Positions 12,275 through 20,238 of a stretch of DNA of 22,978 nt are shown in pieces. A program made the translations under genes and the position numbers. The DNA is from Trueperaceae bacterium (GTDB taxonomy: Bacteria > Deinococcota > Deinococci > Deinococcales > Trueperaceae): assembly GCA_007122815.1 (NCBI GenBank), contig SKSV01000158.1, positions 1 through 22,978 on the forward strand. Direction: 5' to 3'. The first letter of the stretch is position 1. Every line of letters starts with the position of its first letter. The notes under the pieces are model-generated. The model was not told the DNA's origin, made no database searches, and saw only the letters and a program-made list of their open reading frames with translations.

Positions 12275-13486
12275 ATGCTGACAGAACACCCGGCGCCGTC
12301 CGCTCCGGCCTCGCCGCTGGCGTCGAGCAACAGAGTCCCAGGGTCGGACCGGCCCCGCAGCGCCGCACGAAGCCGGCAAGCGCGCTTCGCCGGGCTGACC
12401 TTGGCGTTGCTCGCCGCGCTGCTGTCGGGCGGGGCTTGGGCGAGCGAGCGAGTCTCGGTGCCGGACTTGCCGGCCCGCACCGGCGTGCCAGCGGAGTTGG
12501 CGGAGGAGTTCAGCTCCCGGCTGCGTGACGAGCTCGTCGCGAGCGGCGTCAGCGCGCAACCGGCGCCGCTGATCACCCCGGGCATAGCCGGCAGCCTCGA
12601 GGTGGAGTTCACACGCCTGGTAGCCGAGCTGGAGGGGTCACGTTACGCCGTCTCGGGTGAGCTCGTCGCGCGGCCGGGAACGGCGGGTGAGCCGTTCGCG
12701 GTCAACCTGCTGGTGGTAGACGCGGTGCAGGGCCGGAGCAGCGACGTGCTCTCCTTACCCCTGGCCGTGGCGACGGTAACCAGGGTCGCGGCCGACGCAG
12801 CGGCGCTCGTGCAGGGCTTCGTGGGTGCGGCCGTGGACCTGCCGCCGGGAGACGCGGCCCTCTTCGTCTCCACCGAACCACGCTCTGCGGAGGTCAGGGT
12901 CGACGGTGTCCCGGTCGGGCTCAGCGGTCAGCTCGACGTGATCGCGCTGATGCCAGGGCGCTACGAGCTCGAGGTGCGCAAGGACGGGTACCTACCCGAG
13001 CAGCGCACCGTGGAACTGCGATCGCACGACACGCGCTTCGTGCACGTGGTCCTGACGGAGCTCGCCGGCGGCAGCATCCGGGTGACCAGTGAACCCGTGG
13101 GCGACGTCTTGCTCGACGGCGAGTTCGCCGGTACCACCCCGGTGACGTTGACCACCTTGCCCGGACTGCACGAGGTGCTGATCGAACGTCCCGGCTTCCT
13201 GCCCGCGAGCTTCAGCGTCAGCGTCCGCAACTTCCGCGTGCACCGAGTCGATGCCACGCTCGAGCCCAGCGCGCCGACGCTCCTGGTGTGGTCCCGAGGA
13301 GAGCCCGGGCTAGTGGTGGTGAACGGGGTGCTGCGGCGAGAGGGCTACGCGCCCGTCGAGGTCGGACTCGTGGAGCTCGAGCGGCTGCGGGGGGGCGGCA
13401 CCCGGAGCGCGCTCCTCGCGGTGCCCGAAGAGGGCGTGTACTGGCTCGACCTCGAGACGCTCGACATCAGCCCCATGGTCCGCTGA
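12275..13486 (+). CDS. Secreted or membrane-anchored PEGA-repeat protein
   Basis: The 403-residue protein has an unusually long N-terminal region (about 35 residues, Pro/Ser/Arg-rich) before the hydrophobic segment FAGLTLALLAALLSGGAWA (38-56); AWA-S is a plausible signal-peptidase site. Residues 60-190 are a mixed alpha/beta domain I do not recognise, reminiscent of the ligand-binding part found before PEGA repeats. Two PEGA repeats follow: 195-262 (FVSTEPRSAEVRVDGVPVG, then PGRYELEVRKDGYLP) and 265-330 (IRVTSEPVGDVLLDGEFAGTTP, then PGLHEVLIERPGFLP). A divergent third unit may span 334-390. PEGA repeats are extracytoplasmic beta folds often tied to surface layers. It converges with the putative beta-barrel gene, 16 bp apart. 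No enzyme motif is seen. Confidence 0.82.
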   Translation: MLTEHPAPSAPASPLASSNRVPGSDRPRSAARSRQARFAGLTLALLAALLSGGAWASERVSVPDLPARTGVPAELAEEFSSRLRDELVASGVSAQPAPLITPGIAGSLEVEFTRLVAELEGSRYAVSGELVARPGTAGEPFAVNLLVVDAVQGRSSDVLSLPLAVATVTRVAADAAALVQGFVGAAVDLPPGDAALFVSTEPRSAEVRVDGVPVGLSGQLDVIALMPGRYELEVRKDGYLPEQRTVELRSHDTRFVHVVLTELAGGSIRVTSEPVGDVLLDGEFAGTTPVTLTTLPGLHEVLIERPGFLPASFSVSVRNFRVHRVDATLEPSAPTLLVWSRGEPGLVVVNGVLRREGYAPVEVGLVELERLRGGGTRSALLAVPEEGVYWLDLETLDISPMVR

Positions 13487-13502
13487 GTGCGCACGGTTGG
13501 CG

Positions 13503-14591
13503 TCAGAGGTCCCGCTCCCAGCGGAACGTGAGCCGCCAGAGTGATGATCCTCTCGCTTCACCCGTAGCGCTCAACGACCAGTGCACTCTCGCGCCGGCCC
13601 ACGCATGGTCCACGCCCAGCTCGGTTCTCCAGGCGCTCGGCGCCAGCCAGGGTCTCCAACTCGCCTGGACGCTGAGGTCGGCTGGACCCCAACGGTGCGC
13701 GCCCGACGCCTCCACTCCTGGCAGCACGCCAGCGGACCCGCTTCCGAGCCACACGCGCAACCACGAGGAGGGGGCGCGTCGCGGAACGTGGAAGAGGCCG
13801 ACGCCTACCGCGAGCTCGCGCCGGCCCCGGTAGGTGCTCGCGTCGAGCCCCAACCAGCCGTCCACCTCGGGTGCGACGCGGGCGCGCCGCGAGGAGAGCC
13901 GTGCGGCGAGATGGAGGTCCCCTTCGACGAGGCGACCGGCGGCGCCCAAGTCGAGCGTGAGTTCACGCTCCGGCCGGTAGGTGGCGGCGAGACGCAAGCC
14001 CCCGTCCCAGGAACCCGTCGGCGTGAGCTCTCGTGCTCGGAGCGCATCGAGTTCGCGGAGTGCCTCGCGAGCGCCGGCGTCTGGAGGTGGCGGACGCCCG
14101 GGCTCCACCTGCTGCGGCGCTGCGTTGCCGGCCTCAGCCGCCAGCCGGAGCGCGACGTTCGCGACGGTACCGCGAGCCCCCAACCAGCCGCGCGCGAGCA
14201 GTTCCGAGCCCTCGCCCGCGCCACCCGAGCCGGAGACACCGCCCTCGAAGAGGACGTTACCCAACGGCCCGAACGTGGTGGCGTGGCGCCAAGCCGTGCC
14301 GGCGCCGAAGCGGCCCGCTAACCCGAGGTCGTCGCCCGCGCCGTTCGGGGCCGCCACGAGCTCCGCCATCAGCCAGCCGTCGACGTCGCTCCGCGCGACT
14401 CGCCAGCCCGACACACCCGCGTTCAGGGTGGCTGAAGCGGCGCGGCCCACGAGTTCCGGAGCGGGGTGAGCCTCTCCGAAGCCGAAGCTCACGCTCAGGC
14501 GCTGCGCTGAGGTGCCGCCCCACCCGAGGAGCGCGAGCGTGACGAGAGCGAGCAGGGCAGGGCGGCACCCCCAAGCCCGAGCGCGGGTCAC
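13503..14591 (-). CDS. Secreted protein, probably an outer-membrane beta-barrel
   Basis: The 362-residue protein starts with a clear signal peptide: basic MTRARAWGCR, hydrophobic PALLALVTLALLGWG and a TSA-Q cleavage site near residue 29. The rest is dominated by alternating polar/apolar strands with Gly and aromatics (for example LSVSFGFGEA, GLRLAATYRPERELTLDLGAAGRL, LSVQASWRPWL, RVHWSLSATGEARGSSLWRLTFRW). It lacks Cys after the signal, and ends close to aromatic strand residues, as outer-membrane barrels do. I do not recognise a named family. The GTG at 14591 has neither a Shine-Dalgarno site nor a -10 box; instead its GTG overlaps the stop of a 14-residue mini-ORF that does have a leaderless promoter. 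It may function with the convergent PEGA protein in the envelope, which is inference. Confidence 0.7.
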   Translation of the reverse strand: MTRARAWGCRPALLALVTLALLGWGGTSAQRLSVSFGFGEAHPAPELVGRAASATLNAGVSGWRVARSDVDGWLMAELVAAPNGAGDDLGLAGRFGAGTAWRHATTFGPLGNVLFEGGVSGSGGAGEGSELLARGWLGARGTVANVALRLAAEAGNAAPQQVEPGRPPPPDAGAREALRELDALRARELTPTGSWDGGLRLAATYRPERELTLDLGAAGRLVEGDLHLAARLSSRRARVAPEVDGWLGLDASTYRGRRELAVGVGLFHVPRRAPSSWLRVWLGSGSAGVLPGVEASGAHRWGPADLSVQASWRPWLAPSAWRTELGVDHAWAGARVHWSLSATGEARGSSLWRLTFRWERDL

Positions 14592-14632
14592 GCTGAGCGG
14601 AGTGCTGGGGTTGGCGGGAGCGGGGTGATCAC
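14588..14632 (-). CDS. Leaderless 14-residue mini-ORF upstream of the beta-barrel gene
   Basis: GTG at 14632 begins a short frame (V/M-ITPLPPTPALRSA) that ends with TGA at 14590-14588, overlapping the GTG of the beta-barrel gene as GTGA. TAGGCT lies 7 nt before the mini-ORF start, exactly as in the leaderless genes around it, while the long gene has no start signal of its own. The product is Pro-rich (4 of 14). The likely role is to load ribosomes for coupled translation of the downstream gene; a regulatory leader peptide is possible. Confidence 0.5.
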   Translation of the reverse strand: MITPLPPTPALRSA

Positions 14633-14639
14633 GGCATCC

Positions 14640-14645
14640 AGCCTA
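14640..14645 (-). promoter_or_regulatory. -10 box (TAGGCT) for the mini-ORF and beta-barrel gene
   Basis: GGTAGGCT on the minus strand ends 7 nt before the GTG at 14632. Only 8 bp separate it from the glgP -10 box on the other strand. Confidence 0.5.
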
Positions 14646-14653
14646 CCCGGTGG

Positions 14654-14681
14654 TAGCATCGTCGACCTGAGACTTAGGAGG
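14654..14681 (+). promoter_or_regulatory. Promoter (TAGCAT) and ribosome site of glgP
   Basis: GGTAGCAT (-10 at 14654-14659) would start a message near 14666 with a leader of about 25 nt. AGGAGG at 14676-14681 lies 9 nt before the ATG at 14691. This is one of few genes here with a real leader and strong Shine-Dalgarno site. Confidence 0.6.
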
Positions 14682-14690
14682 ACGACGATC

Positions 14691-17234
14691 ATGCAGATCC
14701 TCGGTCGGATGACCGTGACGCCCGAACTGCCCGAACCCCTCGCCCGCCTCGACGAGCTCGTGGCGAACCTCTTCTGGACCTGGGACCCCGAGGCCCGAAA
14801 CCTCTTCAGGATGCTCGATCCGGACCTATGGGAGGCGACCGGCCACAACCCCGTCGTGTTCCTGCGCGACGTCTCTCAGGAGTGCCTGGAGGCAAGCGCG
14901 CGTGACGAGCGCTTCGTCAGCGCGTTTCGGGACGTGATGGAGCGCTTCGACGAGGCCACCGGTCCCGGCGCCTGGCGCGACCCGGAGCTCAGCGCAGCCG
15001 ATACGGGTAGGAGCTACGCCTACTTCTGCGCGGAGTACGGTTGGCACGAAGCGGTGGCGCTCTACTCCGGTGGTCTCGGGGTGCTGGCGGGGGACCACAC
15101 GAAGGCAGCCTCGCACCTTGGAGTCCCGCTGATAGGGGTAGGCCTGTTCTACCCCGAGGGCTACTTCCACCAGCGCGTGGCAGCAGACGGTCGCCAAGAG
15201 GCGGTCTACGAGCGCCACTCGCCGCTCGAACTGCCGCTTCACCCCGTGCTGGACGACGCTGGTAAGCCGGTGGCGGTGAGTGTCGGCATCTTCGGCCGCG
15301 AGGTTTCGGTGCAGGCCTGGCGCATCGACGTGGGCCGGGTTCCCGTCTACCTGCTCGACGTGGACGTGGAGAACAACCATCCGGACGACCGCGTGCTCCT
15401 CCAGCGCCTCTACGGAGGCGACCAGCGCACCCGCATCGCTCAGGAGCTGGTGCTGGGGATGGGCGGAGTACGCATGCTGCGCGCCCTCGGTCACGACCCG
15501 AGCGCCTGGCACATGAACGAGGGACACAGCGCCTTCATGGCGCTCGAGCGCTGCCGGGAGCTCGTCGCTCAGGGTACGCCCTTCGCGCATGCGCGCGAGA
15601 CCGTGGCCGCTTCGACGGTCTTCACGGTGCACACCCCGGTGGCGGCAGGCAACGACGCTTTCCCGTTCGACCTTGTCGGGCAGGCCTTCGGCGCTTACCA
15701 CTCTTCCCTGGGTCTGAGGCCCCACGAGTTCTTCGACCTCGGCCGCGCAGACCACGGTTGGGGGCCAGTCTTCTCGATGCCGGCGCTCGCGCTCCGCTTC
15801 ACCAGCGCGCGCAACGGCGTGGCGGAGCTGCACGGCGACACGAGCAGGCGCATCTGGTCCGACCTCTGGCCCGACGTGCCGATCGACGAGGTCCCGATCG
15901 GTCACATCACGAACGGGGTGCACTTGCAGTCGTGGCAGTCGGTCGAGCTGCAGGAGCTCTTGGCCACGGTGCTGCCGGCCGACTGGGACCAGCGCATCAT
16001 GGACGAGGAGATGTGGCGGGTGGTCGAGGGCATCGACCCGGCAGCACTCTGGCGCGTGCGCAAGCGCGTGAAGGCGCAGAGCGTGCGTTTCCTCAGGCGG
16101 CGTGTGCTGCGGCAGCTGGACCGCTACGAAGCTTCCGCCACGGTCATGCGCGGCACGAGTGAGCTCTTCGACGCTGACGCCCTGACGATCGGTTTCGCGC
16201 GGCGCTTCGCGGCCTACAAGCGCGCCACGCTCATCTTCCGAGACCTGGACCGCCTCGCGGCGCTGCTCGGTGATGAGCAGCGCCCCGTGCAGTTGGTCTT
16301 CGCGGGGAAGGCGCACCCTGCGGACGATGCAGGGCAGTCGCTGATCGCGACGATCCACCGTCTGTCGCAAGATCCCCGCTTCGCGGGCCGCATCCTCTTC
16401 CTCGAGGACTACGACATGGCGGTCGGGCGCTCGCTGACGCGCGGCGTGGACGTTTGGCTCAACACCCCCAGGAGGCCGCTGGAGGCTTCCGGGACGTCGG
16501 GTCAGAAGGCGGCCATGAACGGTGTGCTGAACCTCTCGGTGCTCGACGGTTGGTGGCCCGAGGGTTTCGACGGGCGCAACGGTTGGGCCATCGGAGCGCC
16601 GAGGCTCTACGAGGACGCGGAGCGGGCGGACGCAGCGGACGCAGACGCGCTGTACGCGCTTCTCGAGCGCGAGGTCGTCCCGACGTACTACGCGCGGGAC
16701 GAGGAGGGCGTGCCGGTCGCTTGGATGAGGCGCGCCGCGGCTGCGATCGCCACGGTCACCCCGCGGTTCAACGCCCAACGTATGGTCCACGACTACGTGG
16801 AGGAGTACTACCAGAAGGCTGCGGCACGCGGCGAAGCGTTCGCGGCCGACCCCTCGATGGCCGCCGACCTCGCCGAGTGGCGAGCGCGTGTGGCCGAGCA
16901 CTGGTCGACGGTCCAGCTCCACGCCAAGCCCGTGCCGGACGCGGCCCACCGGGTCGGGGAAGCGGTGACGATCGAAGCGACGCTCTACCCGCACGCCTTG
17001 GCGGGGAGTGAGCTGCTGGTCGAGGTGGTCTACGGCCTCGAGCGCGACGGCCTGCAGCGGGGCCTGCACAGGGTGCCCATGGTCCTCGCGGAGCGCCAGG
17101 AGGACGGGGGAGAGCGTTACCGCGCCACCTTCGAGCCGGAGATCAGCGGTCGTGTCGCGTACGGGGTCCGGGTGTTGGCCACCCACCCAGCTCTCGCCTC
17201 ACCCTTCGACTCGCACGCCATCCGCTGGGCCTGA
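14691..17234 (+). CDS. glgP: Alpha-glucan (glycogen/maltodextrin) phosphorylase, Thermus type
   Basis: The 847-residue enzyme cleaves terminal alpha-1,4-glucosyl units with phosphate to give glucose 1-phosphate (family GT35, PLP-dependent). It opens with the DUF3417-type N-terminal domain (MQILGRMTVTPELPEPLARLDELVANLFWTWDPEA), as in the short phosphorylases of Thermus, actinobacteria and archaea. The core has the glycine loop YSGGLGVLAGDH, HMNEGHSAF, the FARRFAAYKRATL segment and the PLP site EASGTSGQKAAMNG with lysine K606. Many relatives read GTSGMK, so Q605 is a mild variation. Residues about 760-847 form the C-terminal beta domain of this subfamily. The ATG at 14691 is preferred over 14625 because it has AGGAGG 9 nt upstream and matches the family start. 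It ends 6 bp from the convergent pgl gene. Confidence 0.95.
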   Translation: MQILGRMTVTPELPEPLARLDELVANLFWTWDPEARNLFRMLDPDLWEATGHNPVVFLRDVSQECLEASARDERFVSAFRDVMERFDEATGPGAWRDPELSAADTGRSYAYFCAEYGWHEAVALYSGGLGVLAGDHTKAASHLGVPLIGVGLFYPEGYFHQRVAADGRQEAVYERHSPLELPLHPVLDDAGKPVAVSVGIFGREVSVQAWRIDVGRVPVYLLDVDVENNHPDDRVLLQRLYGGDQRTRIAQELVLGMGGVRMLRALGHDPSAWHMNEGHSAFMALERCRELVAQGTPFAHARETVAASTVFTVHTPVAAGNDAFPFDLVGQAFGAYHSSLGLRPHEFFDLGRADHGWGPVFSMPALALRFTSARNGVAELHGDTSRRIWSDLWPDVPIDEVPIGHITNGVHLQSWQSVELQELLATVLPADWDQRIMDEEMWRVVEGIDPAALWRVRKRVKAQSVRFLRRRVLRQLDRYEASATVMRGTSELFDADALTIGFARRFAAYKRATLIFRDLDRLAALLGDEQRPVQLVFAGKAHPADDAGQSLIATIHRLSQDPRFAGRILFLEDYDMAVGRSLTRGVDVWLNTPRRPLEASGTSGQKAAMNGVLNLSVLDGWWPEGFDGRNGWAIGAPRLYEDAERADAADADALYALLEREVVPTYYARDEEGVPVAWMRRAAAAIATVTPRFNAQRMVHDYVEEYYQKAAARGEAFAADPSMAADLAEWRARVAEHWSTVQLHAKPVPDAAHRVGEAVTIEATLYPHALAGSELLVEVVYGLERDGLQRGLHRVPMVLAERQEDGGERYRATFEPEISGRVAYGVRVLATHPALASPFDSHAIRWA

Positions 17235-17240
17235 GCTGGC

Positions 17241-17957
17241 CTAGTCAGTTGAGGTCGAGCCAGCCGCGTCCGCGTCGGCGAGCACGGTGAAGCGGCCGGT
17301 GGGCTCGAGGGCGGTCAGCGGCAGGAGGTCGGGTGGCTCTTCGGCCCGCAGGGTGCGTTCGAGCGCCTCGCGCTTGTCGGCGCCAGCGACCACCACGACG
17401 ACGTCCTCGGCTTGGCTGAGGGTGTAGGGCGTGAGGCTGACCCGGTCTCCGTGCTCGTCCGAGCGCACGGCCGTGGTCAGACCCTCGGCGTGTACCGCGC
17501 CGGTGCCTGGGAACAGGCTGGCGGTGTGCGCGTCCGCACCCAACCCCAGCAACACCAGGTCGAAGCGCGGAGGGTCTCCCAAACGCGCTCGCAGCAGCGC
17601 CTCGTAGGCGGCGGCGACCGTCTCGGGGTCTTCGCCATCGGGCCAGCCCAGCACCTGGTCGGCCGGCACGGCGACGTGATCGAGCAGCGCCTCACGGGCG
17701 GCGCGCTCGTTGCGGCGAGGGTGGTCACGCGGCACCACGCGCTCGTCGCCCCAAACCACCAGCCAACGCTCCCACGGCAGCTCGTGGCGCTCGGCGAGCC
17801 GCCGGTACGCGGCAAGCGGGGTACTGCCGCCCGCCAGGGCCACCACGAAGCGGCCGCGCGCCGCCACCGCGTGCTGGCAGGCTGCTTCCACGCGGGCGAC
17901 GAGAGCCTTCGTCAGCGCTTGCGCGTCAGCGACGACCTGGAGCTCGGGGCGAACCAT
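17241..17957 (-). CDS. pgl: 6-phosphogluconolactonase
   Basis: The 238-residue enzyme hydrolyses 6-phosphogluconolactone in the oxidative pentose phosphate pathway. Family motifs are present: VVALAGGSTPLAAYR (38-52), VVWGDERVVPRDHPRRNER (67-85) and LGLGADAHTASLFPG (137-151). The last usually reads DGHTASLFPG, so A143 replaces a conserved Gly beside the catalytic H144; this is conservative. Length is normal. The ATG at 17957 has TAGACT 6 nt upstream, a leaderless start. It is convergent with glgP and divergent from the HD gene; zwf and gnd are not in the window. Confidence 0.93.
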   Translation of the reverse strand: MVRPELQVVADAQALTKALVARVEAACQHAVAARGRFVVALAGGSTPLAAYRRLAERHELPWERWLVVWGDERVVPRDHPRRNERAAREALLDHVAVPADQVLGWPDGEDPETVAAAYEALLRARLGDPPRFDLVLLGLGADAHTASLFPGTGAVHAEGLTTAVRSDEHGDRVSLTPYTLSQAEDVVVVVAGADKREALERTLRAEEPPDLLPLTALEPTGRFTVLADADAAGSTSTD

Positions 17958-17963
17958 GGGCGG

Positions 17964-17969
17964 AGTCTA
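17964..17969 (-). promoter_or_regulatory. -10 box (TAGACT) for leaderless pgl
   Basis: TAGACT on the minus strand ends 6 nt before the ATG at 17957. Confidence 0.6.
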
Positions 17970-18011
17970 GCAGCCTGCGCTCGGCTCGGGCCTCGTGCCA
18001 CCGGACGCTGG

Positions 18012-18017
18012 TAGGCT
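18012..18017 (+). promoter_or_regulatory. -10 box (TAGGCT) for leaderless HD gene
   Basis: GGTAGGCT ends 7 nt before the ATG at 18025 and decides that start over the in-frame one at 17995. Confidence 0.6.
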
Positions 18018-18024
18018 TCGTCAC

Positions 18025-18609
18025 ATGCGCATCGATCGCGAGACCGCCTACTCGCTCATGACCGAGTGGACCACCAGCGAGAGCCTCCGCCACCACATGC
18101 TCGCCGTGGAGGCGGCGGTCGCCGCCTACGCCGCGCACGAGGGCCAAGACGTGGAGCTGTGGTCAGCTACGGCGCTGCTCCACGACTTCGATTACGAGCG
18201 CCACCCGCACCTCGGTGACGGCGGCCATCCGTACGTCGGGGTGGCGCACCTGCGTTCGCTGGGGGCGCCCGAGGAGATGTGCGAAGCGATCCTGGCTCAC
18301 GCGGACCACACCGGCGTGCCGCGCTCGAGCCGACTGGCCAAGGTCCTCTACGCCTGCGACGAGGTCACCGGTCTCGTCACCGCCGCCGTCTTGGTGAGGC
18401 CCGACAAGTCGATCGAGGGACTCGAGCTCAAGAGCCTCAAGAAGAAGTTCAAGGACAAGGCCTTCGCGCGCGGTGTGGCGCGTGAGGACGTAAGACGGGG
18501 CGCCGAAGAGCTCGGCGTCGACCTGTGGGAGCACGTACAGTTCGTGCTCGATGCCATGAAGGGTCGCTCCGAGAGCCTGGCTCTGGACGGTAGCCGCGCG
18601 GGCGCCTAG
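18025..18609 (+). CDS. HD-superfamily predicted hydrolase (COG2316-like)
   Basis: The 194-residue cytosolic protein has the HD-domain metal ligands: H23/H24 (LRHHMLAVEAA), H53-D54 in LLHDFDYERHP, H92 and H95 (ILAHADHTG), and D112 (YACDEVTGL). After the HD core, a Lys-rich segment (KSLKKKFKDKAFARGV) and an acidic C-terminal helix follow. This layout is that of the small uncharacterised HDIG proteins found in many bacteria; these domains hydrolyse phosphoester bonds, often of nucleotides, but the substrate here is unknown. The TAG stop (18607-18609) lies inside the first copy of a 20-bp tandem repeat that also provides the stop of the opposing signal peptidase gene. Confidence 0.85.
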   Translation: MRIDRETAYSLMTEWTTSESLRHHMLAVEAAVAAYAAHEGQDVELWSATALLHDFDYERHPHLGDGGHPYVGVAHLRSLGAPEEMCEAILAHADHTGVPRSSRLAKVLYACDEVTGLVTAAVLVRPDKSIEGLELKSLKKKFKDKAFARGVAREDVRRGAEELGVDLWEHVQFVLDAMKGRSESLALDGSRAGA

Positions 18610-18643
18610 GGCACGCGCCTGACGCCTAGGGCACGCGCCTGAC
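18604..18643 (+). repeat. Perfect 20-bp tandem duplication carrying the stop codons of both flanking genes
   Basis: GCCTAGGGCACGCGCCTGAC occurs at 18604-18623 and again, identical, at 18624-18643. The palindrome CCTAGG in copy 1 supplies the TAG of the HD gene, and in copy 2 the TAG (read as CTA, 18626-18628) of the minus-strand lepB gene. Confidence 0.85.
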
Positions 18644-19255
18644 GTTCCAACTCCAACCGGCATCGGCCTCACGCCGCAGCGGTGGCCACACCACCCAAGC
18701 TGCGCGTCCAGCCACTGCTGCTGCCGGCACGGGTCCGAAGGCGCGCGAGTCGCGCGATCCCAACGGCGAGCGGTCGTCCCCCAGGACGAACAGGTGGCCC
18801 TGCGGAACACTGGAGACGCCCTGGCTGAAGCCGGTCTGTTGACCCTCAGGCACGAACGGCTCCACCTGCGACTCACCGTCGACCCAGACCTGCCCGAGAC
18901 GGATCTCCACCGACTGGCCTCCGACGGCGACCACCCTCTTGATCACGTACGGCCCGCCAGTCAGCCGCTCCAGCAGGGAGCGCGGCGAGTCGCCGGGCGC
19001 GCGGAAGTACACCACGTCCCCCCGACTCCAACGCGTCAGGCCCAAGCGCACCAGCCACGTCTCGTAGCGGGGCACCAGAGCGCGTTCGCCGTCGAGGAGG
19101 TTCGGCGCCATGCTGTTCCCCTCGATCCCCACCGTCGTGCCGACGAACGTGACCAACAAGAAGGCGACGATCAGAGCTTCGGCCCAACGCCGTAGCCAAC
19201 CGTCGCGTCGTGTTCCTCCCCCGACGCGCTGCACCTCGGCAGCTACCTCACTCAC
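18626..19255 (-). CDS. lepB: Signal peptidase I, second (shorter) paralogue
   Basis: The 209-residue enzyme removes signal peptides from exported proteins. One membrane segment (about 24-42, AEALIVAFLLVTFVGTTVG) is followed by the catalytic Ser box EGNSMAPNLLDG with S48, box C (RGDVVYFRAPGD), box D with general base K106 (YVIKRVVAVGG) and box E (LGDDRSPLGSRDSRAFGPV). The GTG at 19255 is preferred: it overlaps the end of the upstream paralogue by 8 bp and places a short cytosolic N terminus before the membrane helix. The open frame reaches 19435, but that region is coding for the paralogue. A start at the GTG at 19234 is also possible. The C terminus WSWNVRRVP resembles WNWRRLP of the paralogue, so the pair arose by tandem duplication. 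Confidence 0.92.
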   Translation of the reverse strand: MSEVAAEVQRVGGGTRRDGWLRRWAEALIVAFLLVTFVGTTVGIEGNSMAPNLLDGERALVPRYETWLVRLGLTRWSRGDVVYFRAPGDSPRSLLERLTGGPYVIKRVVAVGGQSVEIRLGQVWVDGESQVEPFVPEGQQTGFSQGVSSVPQGHLFVLGDDRSPLGSRDSRAFGPVPAAAVAGRAAWVVWPPLRREADAGWSWNVRRVP

Positions 19256-20231
19256 CTGGCGGATCGGGGATCTCTGCGAAAGCCGCCGGGGCCGGCAACC
19301 GCCGCCAGTTCCACTCGCCGTCTCGGCGGGGGGGCCAGATGATCGCGGTCGCCTTGCCAGCGATGGTGATGCTGCGGACCGGGCCGAAGACCCGAGAGTC
19401 CTCGCTGCCGCCGCGCGCCCGCTGGCGGTTGTCACCCATGATCCAGTAGTGACCGCTGGGGATGACGATCTCGTGGAGGAAAGGTACCCCCTCGGGCGCG
19501 TCCGACGGCAACGGAGCGAGCGCGTCGATGGTGGCCCCGTAGTACAGCTGAACTCGCGGGTCGCTCACGGGAACGGCGGGCAGCGGAGACCCTCCGCGTT
19601 GCGGCAGGTCCGGGAACGCGGTGCCGCGAGGGGTGCTCCCGAAACGGACCACGAGGCCCTCGACCTCGCCGCCGCGTTGGGTGATCAGCGGGAAGTCCTG
19701 GGGGTCGGGGCTGATCTCACCGCTCTCGGTGATGAAGCTCTGGTCGACGGGGTGCCCGTTCACGACCACCTGTCCCGCCTCGATGCGCAGGTGGTCACCT
19801 GGCACGGCGACGACACGCTTGATGAAGAACGGTCGGTTACCCGTCTCGATCGCCGTTGGCGAGTTCGCTGGGTCCCTGACGACCACGATGTCGCCGTGCC
19901 CGTACGGGCCCAGCACGCCGATGCGGCGCAACCAGGTCTCGTACTTCGGGATGAAGACGCGGTCGCCCGTGAGCAAGGACTGCAGCACGTTGCTCGAACC
20001 TACCCCACCGTCTAGGTTGGGACGCATGGAAGAGCCGACCACGCCGACCGTGTTGAAGACGAAGGTCACCACCAGATAGGCGATGACCAGTGCTTCGGCG
20101 TAGCCGCGTAGCTCGCGCCAGAAGCGCGAGCTACGCGTCGTGGGCGGACCGTCGGCACTGGGGCGACGCCCCTTGTCGGGATCTCGGGAGGCCGCGCTCG
20201 TTCGGGCGCGAGACGAGGAGGGTTCGGGCAT
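19248..20231 (-). CDS. lepB: Signal peptidase I, first (longer) paralogue
   Basis: The 327-residue enzyme is longer than its neighbour because of a ~80-residue insertion (about 165-250, beta-rich and Pro/Gly-rich) between the catalytic Lys and box E. The membrane helix is at about 45-66 (AEALVIAYLVVTFVFNTVGVV). The Ser box is VGSSMRPNLDGG with S68, the Lys is K138 in FFIKRVVAVPGD, and box E is MGDNRQRARGGSEDSRVFGPV. A Ser/Arg-rich cytosolic tail of about 40 residues precedes the helix, and a 14-residue extension (APAAFAEIPDPPGE) follows WNWRRLP. The ATG at 20231 has TAGACT 7 nt upstream. It lies 52 bp after the HtrA gene and overlaps the second paralogue by 8 bp. Confidence 0.93.
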   Translation of the reverse strand: MPEPSSSRARTSAASRDPDKGRRPSADGPPTTRSSRFWRELRGYAEALVIAYLVVTFVFNTVGVVGSSMRPNLDGGVGSSNVLQSLLTGDRVFIPKYETWLRRIGVLGPYGHGDIVVVRDPANSPTAIETGNRPFFIKRVVAVPGDHLRIEAGQVVVNGHPVDQSFITESGEISPDPQDFPLITQRGGEVEGLVVRFGSTPRGTAFPDLPQRGGSPLPAVPVSDPRVQLYYGATIDALAPLPSDAPEGVPFLHEIVIPSGHYWIMGDNRQRARGGSEDSRVFGPVRSITIAGKATAIIWPPRRDGEWNWRRLPAPAAFAEIPDPPGE

Positions 20232-20238
20232 GAGCGTC

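Noticed and set aside
11443..12528. A 361-codon plus-strand frame over the metallophosphoesterase
   Set aside because: The minus strand carries intact metallophosphoesterase motifs and a promoter; the plus frame shows no domain.
14826..17186. A 786-codon open frame on the minus strand
   Set aside because: It is antisense to glgP, which has clear family motifs end to end. Long antisense frames are expected in GC-rich DNA; the translation has no recognisable domain and a skewed His/Arg/Val composition.
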